Shown: positions 1-8,039 of the stretch, one piece after another
How positions within the stretch are numbered: position 1 is the first letter of the stretch
Layout of the letters: the number at the start of each line of letters is the position of its first letter
Assembly (NCBI RefSeq): GCF_036370855.1
Contig: NC_088106.1
Location: forward strand, 30,580,501 to 30,644,500
Source: Dromaius novaehollandiae
Lineage: Eukaryota > Chordata > Aves > Casuariiformes > Dromaiidae
Direction: 5' to 3'
Length of the DNA stretch: 64,000 nucleotides
Notes under the pieces: model-generated
The model's database searches: none
The model's input: only the letters and a program-made list of their open reading frames with translations
What the model was told of the DNA's origin: nothing
Program-made: the position numbers and the translations under genes

Positions 1-585
1 TCTTGAGCAGGGAGAGGGCAGTGGGGCCTGGTGCTGAGAGCGTGGGGGGACAACCGTGGGGAGCTGAGCTGCTGTGGGGTGGGGCGAGGAGGCCGTGGGG
101 CCTGTGGCTGGAGCCGTTCCGGGGGCAGTGCGGCAGCTGGGTTGTCCAGCATGGCTGCGGGGGCTGGAGCCCCTCGGCCTGCCCGCAGCCAGCCGGGGCT
201 GAGCGCGGGCAGGGCGGGAGCCGGAGGGCAGCAGGGCACCGAGGCAGAGCATGGGAAGGGCCAGAGGGTGAGCAGAGATGGCTTCTCACTGCTGGCTGTG
301 CTCTGGCCCCAGGTGTGTCCCGGGGCTGCGTGCGTGGAGGGGAGGCTGAGGGAGACTCCTCCACAAAGCCTCTTACAGCCTCTCCTGGGCAAAGAGCCAC
401 TGGCAGCGTTTGGGGAAAGCCCCCGGCCCTCTGCGGGCTCTGCACCCTCGCTGGGGCCACCCAGGCGGCCGCGCTGCCCCAAGGGTGCAGGGGCATTTGA
501 GGCAGGAGCTCCCGTGTCCCTGCAGGGCACACTGGGGACGAAGCCTCGGGAAGGGTCGCTCCCCACCTCTTTCTTGTGCCCGTAG
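1..585. repeat. Right-hand end of a shortened (U4-type) unit, fused to A1 upstream sequence
   Basis: Bases 1-578 match 6341-6918 of unit U1, the segment downstream of gene B. They include a right inverted-repeat arm at about 69-369. At 579-585 there is a 7-base filler (cccgtag), and from 586 the sequence is that upstream of gene A (compare 13507 onward). About 6.6 kb normally present in between is absent: the microsatellite, CFAP410 fragment, gene C, CR1 d and the A 5' module. The same junction recurs at 45528-45534. No gene is seen here. Confidence 0.85.
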
Positions 586-1128
586 TGGGCACTGCTTGGG
601 TCTGCCTTGATGCAACGCTTCAGGGTGAGGATGGGGGAGAAGAAGAAGACGCGAGGGGGCCCCTTTCCCCATGCAGACCAGAGGACAGGCCTCAGCTGCC
701 GTCCCTGCAGAGAGCCTGGTTCCTCGGCACGCCTTAGCCCACCCGCTCCCTCTGCCCTGGGCTTCCTTGGCCTCACTGGGTGGGGAGCACCTTTCCCCTG
801 GGACCGTCTCTGCTCAAGGGGAAGTGTTCTTGGGGGGAAACCCAGGCCTTGTTGTCTGCCTTGACTTCAGGAAGGCTGCACTGTACCTCAGCGGTCAAGA
901 CGGGCCCCAGTCCTCTTCAACACAACCTCAGCCCTTCTGGGACTCTCTGATTGTCAGAGTCGGGGGGCCTCTCGCATGACTTGCTAATGGTGCTTGTGCT
1001 GCTTCCTCGCAGCCCTGAAGAAGACTGGGCAGCTCCTTGGCTCTTGACTCCCACAGCTTTTCTGCTTTCTCCACCCTTCGTTGCCAGGACAGCTCACACA
1101 AGCTCTCTGTCTCTTTCCTTTCTAGCAC

Positions 1129-1890
1129 ATGATGTCTTCAGAAGAGGACACCAGCTTTTCCCCTGGTGCCAGCACCAGCCGGCTGCAGCAGGAAATGCCG
1201 CCAGATGCCTCCAAAGACCTGCGGTGCTCCATCTGCCTCAACACACTTGACGACACCGCCTACGTCACTGTCTACACGCACCGGTTCTGCTACGGCTGCA
1301 TCCAGCAGTGGTCAGCCACCAGAGCCGAGTGCCCACTCTGCCAGCGGCCTTTCCACTCCGTCCACACGGGGCCACCTGACAACAGCTCCCAGGCGGATGG
1401 CACCAGGCGCTCCTTGGCCGGCCAGCGACGAGGGAGAGTTCATTCCCGCTCTGCAGCGAGCACAGCCCGAAGCAGGTCCCCCAGGGGCAACCGCGATGGC
1501 CCCAGCAGGCTTCCGCGCCAGAGGGGCTGTGACTCCCCAGCGAGGAGCAGGCGGTGGCCGAGCAGGGCTCAGGCAACCGCTCATGCTGACCGCTGGGCAA
1601 GACCCCCAGCCAGGGGCCGATTACGGCAGAGGTCCCGCAGCACCCGCGGCAGCAGACGGGAAGCACCTTCTCCAGGCTGCCACCGCAGCAGGTCCCCCAG
1701 GAGAGGCAACGACCTCCACGAGGGATTTATGCTCAGGGCGGTTCGCGAGACCCCAGCTTGCTGGGGGAGGCAGAGGAGCATGGCTCACAGTGACATGCTA
1801 GCTCCTAACGTCAAAATGGAAGTGGTGGCCTTATTTCTTATATTCTCATGCAACATTCTGTTATTTTTCCATTTCCACACATTCTTCTAG
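1129..1890 (+). CDS. TOPORS-like: A1: TOPORS-like RING protein lacking the third zinc ligand (253 aa)
   Basis: The residue 11-36 block (SPGAST, SRLQQ, DAS, then C-x2-C) and the RING resemble the N-terminal E3 core of TOPORS, a nuclear ubiquitin/SUMO ligase. Ligands seen are C33, C36, H51, C54, C57, C68 and C71. The third Cys is Tyr49, where paralogues B and C have Cys. E2-contact positions I35, W61 and P69 are kept. Residues 95-200 are Arg/Ser-rich with SRSPR motifs (RS-type, typical of nuclear-speckle proteins). Residues about 231-253 are strongly hydrophobic. The coding exon begins 3 bases after a polypyrimidine tract and AG (1124-1125), so ATG 1129 is the first codon after splicing. A1 follows the deletion junction, so the usual promoter and noncoding exon are missing. 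The family call is firm. Ligase activity is doubtful, and the true C-terminus is uncertain because the tail may be intron read-through. Confidence 0.8.
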   Translation: MMSSEEDTSFSPGASTSRLQQEMPPDASKDLRCSICLNTLDDTAYVTVYTHRFCYGCIQQWSATRAECPLCQRPFHSVHTGPPDNSSQADGTRRSLAGQRRGRVHSRSAASTARSRSPRGNRDGPSRLPRQRGCDSPARSRRWPSRAQATAHADRWARPPARGRLRQRSRSTRGSRREAPSPGCHRSRSPRRGNDLHEGFMLRAVRETPACWGRQRSMAHSDMLAPNVKMEVVALFLIFSCNILLFFHFHTFF

Positions 1891-2452
1891 AACCCCCCAC
1901 TTCCAGCAGCTGCCTGGGGCCTCGGGGCAGATCCGGACGAGGGCAGCGGGAGCTGCAGTGCCCATCGCTGGCAAACACCAGGCTGAAACAACGCAGCAGA
2001 CTCGAGCAGACAGCCTGGGTGCCTGTGAGCCTCCTGTGCCTGCTGCTGTGTTGGGCCAGGTGCTTAATTAATAAAAGGCAGGCAGCACCCGCTGCCTGCA
2101 ACCAACACCCTTGCCTCTGTGCTGACTTTGTTCAACCCTCGGCTCACAGACGAGAGCGACCAGCCTTGAAAAAGCCCCAAGGCGGCGCTGGCAGAGAGAG
2201 CTGCCCGGGCCTCCGCACCGGCCTCCAAACTCTGCAAGGGCTGCAAGCGCTGACGAGCCAGCTTTCCGGCAGGAGCTAACATCTGTCCCGATGGACTGGG
2301 GCCGGTCCAGATTTGGCTCTGTGCAAAACAGCCACGTGCCCCAGGGACCGGGGAAGTCGGGACACACCATCTCCATTCCTCCCTGGAAATACAGATTTTA
2401 TTCCGCCAAGGGCAGCTGTGCCCTGCAAAGCCTCTGGCTCCTGCCAGGAAGG
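1891..2452. other. A 3' untranslated region and unrecognised spacer
   Basis: The first ~200 bases lead to the poly(A) signal. Bases about 2283-2385 form a direct-repeat partner of 7558-7660 (roughly 85% alike by eye; both begin gtcccgatg-actggggccgg). No coding potential is evident beyond chance GC-rich frames. The same stretch occurs after each A gene. Confidence 0.5.
2070..2075 (+). terminator. Poly(A) signal of A1
   Basis: This is a canonical AATAAA 180 bases after the A stop codon. A T/GT-containing stretch (gctgactttgttc) follows about 50 bases later, as expected for a cleavage site. It is conserved in all seven A copies. Confidence 0.75.
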
Positions 2453-2757
2453 GCTTTGTGGAGGAGTCTCCCTCAGCCTCCCCTCCACGCACACAGCCCC
2501 AGGACACACCTGGGGCCAGAGCACGGCCAGCAGTGAGAAGCCATCTCTGCTCACCCTCTGGCCCTTCCCATGCTCTGCCTCCCTCGGTGCCCTGCTGCCC
2601 TCCAGCTCCCGCCCTGCCCGCGCTCAGCCCCGGCTGGCTGCGGGCAGGCCGAGGGGCTCCAGCCCCCGCAGCCATGCCGGGCAACCCAGCTGCCACACTG
2701 CCCCCAGAACAGCTCCAGCCACGGGCCCCACCGCTGGAAGGTCCCTCCCCACAGCAG
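2453..2757 (-). repeat. Left arm of inverted repeat, U1
   Basis: The reverse complement matches 6410-6710 at roughly 95% by eye over about 300 bp. The two arms bracket the B gene with its 5' module and two CR1 fragments. The source of the arm sequence is not recognised. Confidence 0.8.
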
Positions 2758-3060
2758 CCTGACAGCAGGCTCCAGCCCTCGGCACTGGCTTCAGCCCTTT
2801 CTCCCTGGGGCTCTTGCTGCTTGGGACTGCGCCAGGCTTCACGCTGCCTTCACTGGCAGTCGGGGGCTGATGTCTGTGCACACCTCCGACTTGCTGGGTT
2901 AAATGTGCCCCCTGTCTTGAGGAAGGGAACAAAGAGGGTGCAGGCAAGGACATGCCCGCGCCTTGTCTGCACTCCTAGGCCTCCATGGCCTGCAGCAGCC
3001 TCACCTGGGGCCTCCCCCACACCCTGCCCACGGGCCCCGGAGCCCAGTTCAGCTTACCCC
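2758..3060. other. Unrecognised spacer between left arm and CR1 a
   Basis: Nothing recognisable is seen. Open frames here are GC-driven and low in complexity. The equivalents are 15675-15977, 28609-28911, 41350-41652, 47693-47995 and 51311-51613. Confidence 0.4.
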
Positions 3061-3415
3061 GGGAGCATCTCTCCTCTGAGGACAGGCTGAGGGAGCTGCC
3101 ACTGTTGAGGGAGAGGCTAAAGAGGACGGGGCCAGGCTCTTTGCAGTGGCCCAGGCACAGGACGAGAGGCAGCAGGCACCAACACAAACATAGGCACTTC
3201 CGTCTGACCATGAGGAAAGCCTTTCTCACTGTGAGGGCAACTGAGCTCTGGTTGCCCACAGAGCTTGGGGAGTCTCCAGCCTTGGAGCTATTCAAATGCC
3301 ACCTCGACAGCTCCCGGGGCAATGTGCTCTAGGTGACCCTGCTTGAGCACGGGGGTGGCACTCCATGACCTCCACAGGTGCCTTCCAACCTCAACCGTTC
3401 TCTGACCCCGTGACT
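3061..3415 (+). mobile_element. CR1 LINE fragment a (3' end), U1
   Basis: This carries the avian CR1 3' signature on the + strand: a 'gaggacaggctgagggagctg' type start, a 'gttgcccacagagcttggggagtc' type middle, then 'ccttccaacctcaaccgttctctga' at the end. It is about 350 bp, 5'-truncated and degraded. Confidence 0.85.
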
Positions 3416-3423
3416 GTGAAAAT

Positions 3424-4154
3424 AGTGCCCCAACTCCTCAATGCCGCACATGCGTTTTATGGCCCAGGCTTTGTGGGGGTGGGTGGAGGAAAGGCAGGGA
3501 AGGCGGTCCTGTTCTCCTGAGCAGAAAACATTGTGCGGTTCACCAACACAACTCTGGCTGAATTTGGTCACCCTGACGGTTGGCAGCATCCAGCTTGAAC
3601 TCCACTGAAAGAGGAGAAGAGGAGAAATAACTCGGCAAGTCTGAGCTTTGCACTAACATCCAGCCTCCGACTGCCAGTGCAGCCAAGGCAAAGCCGGGCA
3701 CAGCCCCAAGCAGCAACAGCCCCACGCGGAAAGAGCCCAAGCACACGCCGAGGGCTGAAGCCTGCTCTCCAAGGGACTGTGCAAGCCCAGGGCTGCTCCT
3801 GCAGCCTGGGCGTCTTTGGGGTGTGGCCCCAAGAGCCCTGTGACATCACCAGAGAGTTCCTGTGACTCCCGTGACATCACCGCTTGGAGGCAGCCGCACA
3901 GTGGGGACCCCCGCACTTAGCCCCAAGCTCCGCGCTGGGTGGCACGCGAGGCGTCCAGGGCCCGGCAGGGTCACGGCTTTGCGTTTGGGGCTTTGCTCTG
4001 CGGCCAGCAGCAGCTCTGCCTGGCTGACTCGGGGGCTGTGGACCCCGCGCGGCTGCTGACCCGCAGGCGAGGGTGCCCAGAGGGTGCCAAGAGCGTTGGG
4101 GAGCCCTGAAGGCTCACGGGGTGTTCCCTGTTGTGCACGGACTGACGTCTGCAG
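3424..4154 (+). promoter_or_regulatory. B1 5' module: candidate promoter plus noncoding first exon
   Basis: This block is paralogous to the one before A2 (12838-13449), so A and B inherited the same upstream region. It holds two CRE-like boxes, TGACATCA at 3841-3848 and 3872-3879, and ends at a strong splice donor CAG|GTGAGC (exon ends 4154). The matching acceptor AG is 4570-4571, giving a 417-bp intron just before the B start codon. The transcription start site is unknown. Confidence 0.6.
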
Positions 4155-4574
4155 GTGAGCTGTGCTGCTGCAAGGCAGGCAGGCAGCGTGGGCGGCAGTG
4201 GCGGGTGTGGGCACTGCTTGGGTCTGCCTTGATGCAGCGCTTCAGGGTGAGGCTGGGGGAGAAGTCGTCCCCCTCACCCCGTAGCCCACCCGGCGCCTTT
4301 TCCCCAGCCTTCCTTGCCCTCGCTGGCTGGCAACGCCCTTCCCCCAGGACCTCCCCTGCTCCAGGGGAAGCATTGCTGGGCAAAGCCAGAGCCGGAGGGG
4401 AGTCTTTTAGGGGGGCCTTTACACTGCCTCGCAAATGGGACTTCTGCTGCTTCCTTGCAGCCTTCAAGAAGCCTGGGCAGCTCTTTGGCTCTCCACCTCC
4501 ACAGCTTTCCTGCTTTCTCCTCCCTTTGTCTCCAGGAAAGGTCCCGAGCTCCAGGTCTCTTTCCTTTGTAGAAC

Positions 4575-5801
4575 ATGACAGCAGAAGAAGACTTTCCAGG
4601 CGGCAGCGGCAGCGCCAGCTCTTCCTCTGGTGCCAGCACCAGCCGGCTGCCTCAGGCAACACCACCGGATGCCTCTGAAGACCTGCTGTGCACCATCTGC
4701 CTGGACACAGTGGACAACGCCGCCTACGTCGCCTTCTGCATGCACAGGTTCTGCTTTGGCTGTATCCGGCAGTGGTCAGCCACCAGAGCCCAGTGCCCGC
4801 TCTGCCAGCGGCCCTTCAGCTCCATCCTCCACACCGTGCGAGCTGACGACGACTTCCAGGAGTACCACGTGCAGCGCTCCGACAGCAGCTCATCCCATGG
4901 CCGGCGAGGAGGGAGATCGGGTTCCCGCTCTGCGGCAAGGAGGCGGCACCGCTCGTCAGCGCCCCGGCACAGCAGCTCCTCCTCCAGCAGCTCGTCTGAT
5001 GACCATCGAGGAGGGAGATCGGGTTCCCGCTCTGCGGCAAGGAGGCGGCACCGCTCGTCAGCGCCCCGGCACAGCAGCTCCTCCTCCAGCAGCTCCTCCT
5101 CCAGCAGCGATGGTGGCCACGCTGGGTCCCCCGAGAGGGCCCGAAGCAGGTCTCCAAGGCATGATCACCATGGCCACAACTGGCTTCAGCATGTAGCGAG
5201 GGGCTACGACTTCCCCAGGAGGAGCAGGCGGCGACGGAGCAGGGCTCAGGCTGCTGCTCCTGCCAGCCCTTGGGAAAGATCCCGAGCCGGGGGCCGATTG
5301 CGGCGCAGGTCACGCAGCACTGGTGGCAGCAGGAGATGGGAAGCAGCTGCTGCAGGCTGGCACCAGCATGCCTCCCCGTCGTGGGGCCACCAGGTCCCCG
5401 GGCAGGAGGACGCTCCCGGGCCCTCCTACGCCAGCTCTGCTCAGGCTCCTGTGCCAACAGCTTCTCACAGGCAAACCTCCGAGAGCTCTGCCCAGGAGCC
5501 AGCCAGCTCTGCCCCCGCAGCGCACACCCTGCCCCCGGCGCGGGGCCAAGCACGGCAGGAGCAGCAAAGGGGCCGCAGCAGCAGAAGGCAGCGCAGAAGA
5601 CGCGTGGAGCCTTCGCCTGCCCGGGAGAGCCACCGCAGCAGGTCCCCCAGGCGAGGCGATGAGCAGGTCCCCTCGGGGAGCACCGAGCGCCGTCAACGGG
5701 GACAAGTGCATGAGAGATGGGATTACTCCAGGGAAAGGCACGGAGCAAGGCGCTCATCCCGGCAGAGGTCCCGCAGCCGGCCCAGGCGCAGGGGCTGGTA
5801 G
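4575..5801 (+). CDS. TOPORS-like: B1: TOPORS-like RING protein, intact C3HC4 (408 aa)
   Basis: The RING is complete: C39, C42, C55, H57, C60, C63, C74 and C77, with E2-contact positions I41, W67 and P75. It is followed by the TOPORS-type continuation F-S-S-I-x-H-x-VRA-DDDF-x-EY (residues 81-97). Residues 103-408 form a Ser/Arg-rich tail. This includes a perfect 34-residue tandem duplication (about 111-144 and 145-178, each ending in poly-Ser), SRSPR motifs and a basic C-terminus (SRPRRRGW). TOPORS transfers ubiquitin and SUMO to nuclear targets such as p53, and an RS tail fits a nuclear location. At 408 aa this is well under half of TOPORS (about 1,000 aa). ATG 4575 is 3 bases past the splice acceptor (4570-4571). 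A weak AGTAAA at 5905-5910 may be its poly(A) signal. This is the best candidate for an active ligase in the unit. Confidence 0.85.
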   Translation: MTAEEDFPGGSGSASSSSGASTSRLPQATPPDASEDLLCTICLDTVDNAAYVAFCMHRFCFGCIRQWSATRAQCPLCQRPFSSILHTVRADDDFQEYHVQRSDSSSSHGRRGGRSGSRSAARRRHRSSAPRHSSSSSSSSSDDHRGGRSGSRSAARRRHRSSAPRHSSSSSSSSSSSSDGGHAGSPERARSRSPRHDHHGHNWLQHVARGYDFPRRSRRRRSRAQAAAPASPWERSRAGGRLRRRSRSTGGSRRWEAAAAGWHQHASPSWGHQVPGQEDAPGPSYASSAQAPVPTASHRQTSESSAQEPASSAPAAHTLPPARGQARQEQQRGRSSRRQRRRRVEPSPARESHRSRSPRRGDEQVPSGSTERRQRGQVHERWDYSRERHGARRSSRQRSRSRPRRRGW

Positions 5802-5930
5802 CACACCGTGCAAAAGGAGCAACCCCAAAGCTTGCCCCTTGCCAGCGCACTTCAGGGCACTGCAGTGAGCCCTGGGAAAGAAAAGGATCCTTCATGCCCC
5901 TACCAGTAAACAGGGTTTTCCTTGAGCTTC

Positions 5931-6225
5931 AGAGGAATTGCTTGTGTTCCATCATGCGCCCCTTGCCTCTTGTGCTGTCCCTGGGCACCGCTGGGAAGAG
6001 TCTGGCCCCGTCTTCCTAACTCCCCAGCCCCCAGCAGGGATTTCTGCACCTGGAGAAGATCCCCCTGAGCCTCCTCTTCTCCAGCCTGGACTCTCCCAGC
6101 TCCCTCAGCCTCTTCTCGGGCAACCGAGGCTCCAGGCCCTTCATCAGCTGCGTGGCCCTTGGCTGGACTCGCTCCCGTTCGACCATGTCCCCCTTGTCCT
6201 GGGAGCCCAGAACTGCTCCTAGGAC
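5931..6225 (-). mobile_element. CR1 LINE fragment b, U1
   Basis: Read on the - strand this is CR1 3'-region sequence. On the + strand it shows 'cttgcctcttgtgctgtccctgggcacc', 'ctcccagctccctcagcctcttctc' and 'gggagcccagaactgctcc', typical of CR1 antisense. It lies directly after the B 3' end, so the B transcript may end inside it. Confidence 0.8.
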
Positions 6226-6409
6226 TCCTGTCATGGTCTCCCCAGTACTGTCGGGGCAGGTGCTGCCAGGGGGGCTCCAGCACATCAGCCCCCTCCCAAG
6301 CTGGCCCTGGGTGCCTCCCCCTACCCCGGGCCCCGGGGTTTCTTGAGCAGGGAGAGGGCAGTGGGGCCTGGTGCTGAGAGCGTGGGGGGGACAACCGTGG
6401 GGAGCTGAG

Positions 6410-6710
6410 CTGCTGTGGGGTGGGGCGGGGAGGCCGTGGGGCCCGTGGCTGGAGCCGTTCCGGGGGCAGTGCGGCAGCTGGGTTGTCCAGCATGGCTGCG
6501 GGGGCTGGAGCCCCTCGGCCTGCCCGCAGCCAGCCGGGGCTGAGCGCGGGCAGGGCGGGAGCCGGAGGGCAGCAGGGCACCGAGGCAGAGCATGGGAAGG
6601 GCCAGAGGGTGAGCAGAGATGGCTTCTCACTGCTGGCCGTGCTCTGGCCCCAGGTGTGTCCCGGGGCTGCGTGCGTGGAGGGGAGGCTGAGGGAGACTCC
6701 TCCACAAAGC
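6410..6710 (+). repeat. Right arm of inverted repeat, U1
   Basis: This is the partner of 2453-2757 in opposite orientation. It is flanked by unrecognised GC-rich sequence on both sides. Confidence 0.8.
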
Positions 6711-7145
6711 CTCTTACAGCCTCTCCTGGGCAAAGAGCCACTGGCAGCGTTTGGGGAAAGCCCCCGGCCCTCTGCGGGCTCTGCACCCTCGCTGGGGCCA
6801 CCCAGGCGGCCGCGCTGCCCCAAGGGTGCAGGGGCATTTGAGGCAGGAGCTCCCGTGTCCCTGCAGGGCACACTGGGGACGAAGCCTCGGGAAGGGTCGC
6901 TCCCCACCTCTTTCTTGTGGCAGAGCTCCGATCCCGTCGTGGAGCGGCTGCAAAGGGAGCTGGGGAGATGGCGGCTCATCTCAGCCCTCTCCAGTGCTGG
7001 CCGGGGCGGTTTCCTGGGGCTAAAATCCCAACTGCAGCAGGGACACTCGCGGCAATGGAGAGACCCTGGAAGATGCTTGACCTGGGAAGTGAAGAGGTAC
7101 TTGAAGGAGCAAATTATCACCACACCTTCTGCATGTTGGGCTGTA
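6711..7145. other. Unrecognised stretch before microsatellite
   Basis: Long GC-driven open frames cross it but none resembles a known protein. Equivalents are 19628-20062, 32569-33003 and 55169-55603. The shortened units stop at position 6918 of this stretch. Confidence 0.4.
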
Positions 7146-7194
7146 TGCATATATATACACATAGACACATGCATGGGTAGATATGTAGATGTTT

Positions 7195-7240
<46 letters not shown>

Positions 7241-7294
7241 GCGTGTATATACATACATACATACATACATACACGTATATATATATATATATAT
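7146..7294. repeat. Compound microsatellite (GT)n-(ACAT)n-(TA)n, U1
   Basis: About 17 GT units are followed by six ACAT units and a TA run ending at about 7294. It is the only AT-rich stretch in the unit. Confidence 0.95.
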
Positions 7295-7764
7295 GTACAC
7301 GCACCCTCCTGCCCCCTGGGAACAGGGTGCGGCCTCAGCCCAATGCTGCATGTCGCCCGTCCATCCCCGGTGCTGGGAGCGCTTCACCTGCGGCGGGTCG
7401 GAGCCGCGGTCGGCAGCACGGCAGCAGTGAGGGCTGTGCCGCAAAGGGCTGGAGAACCCGTGTTTCAGCGAGGCCAGGCCGTGCCGCGCCGTACCTCACC
7501 ACGCAGTGCAGTGCCGGGGGCAGACTTTTGGCGGCTGTTACGCCAAGTGGTGGTTCAGCTGTCCCGATGAACTGGGGCCGGTTCAGTTTGGGCCCTGTGC
7601 AAAACTGCCACGTGCCCCGGAGACCGGGGAACTCAGGACACACCACCTCCAGGCCCCTGCCCTGTCAAGAGGTATTATTCACCTCGACTCCCAGATCCCC
7701 AGCCCCAGGCAACAGCCAGCCCTTGCTGCAGCACAACGCTACACACCACTCAGGCTCTCCTTGA
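7295..7764. other. Unrecognised spacer with short dispersed repeats
   Basis: It contains a 26-bp sequence at 7528-7553 (ttggcggctgttacgccaag...) repeated exactly at 9547-9572, and the 7558-7660 partner of 2283-2385. Bases 7350-7532 are absent from U3 and U6. No gene is recognised. Confidence 0.4.
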
Positions 7765-8025
7765 GGACTGCGAAGGCCGTGGAGCAAATCATCGTGGCCA
7801 CCAGCTGCAAACATATGAAGGAGCACAAGCCGTTTGGGAGTAGTCAGCATGGGGTTAGCATGGGGAAATCCGGCCTGACCACCCTGATAGCCTTCTGTCG
7901 TGGGATGCCTGGCTGGGTGGAGGAAGGGAGAGCAGTGGGTGTTGTTGGGTGTTGTTTCCCTTGAATTCAGCCTGGCTTTTGGTGCCTCCATGGCCAGCAG
8001 TCTGCTGTTTACCTCAATGGGACCA
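7765..8025 (+). mobile_element. CR1 LINE fragment c (reverse-transcriptase piece), U1
   Basis: The + strand translation carries the CR1 RT stretch HMKEHK..GSSQHG..MGKS.LT.LIAF...GWVEEGRAV. After a frameshift near 7960 it continues as LEFSLAFGAS, the relative of the CR1 LDFSKAFDTVS block. It is truncated at both ends, with no function expected. Confidence 0.8.
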
Positions 8026-8039
8026 CCTCGATGTTGGGT

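Noticed and set aside
843-935. Possible CR1 RT remnants upstream of A (CLDFRKA and GPxxFNT-like words)
   Set aside because: Two short matches in different places with a gap between them. Too little to call without a database alignment.
4816-5895. 359-codon - strand frame opposite gene B
   Set aside because: Shadow of the B coding exon: the poly-Ser and Arg codons give open antisense frames rich in Cys, Trp and Ser.
5900-7174. Long - strand open frame (424 codons; 460 in U3 and U6)
   Set aside because: It runs through CR1 b, the inverted-repeat arm and the microsatellite, so it is not a plausible gene.
7195-7294. CRISPR-like or telomeric repeat
   Set aside because: Simple GT/ACAT/TA microsatellite without spacers or TTAGGG units.
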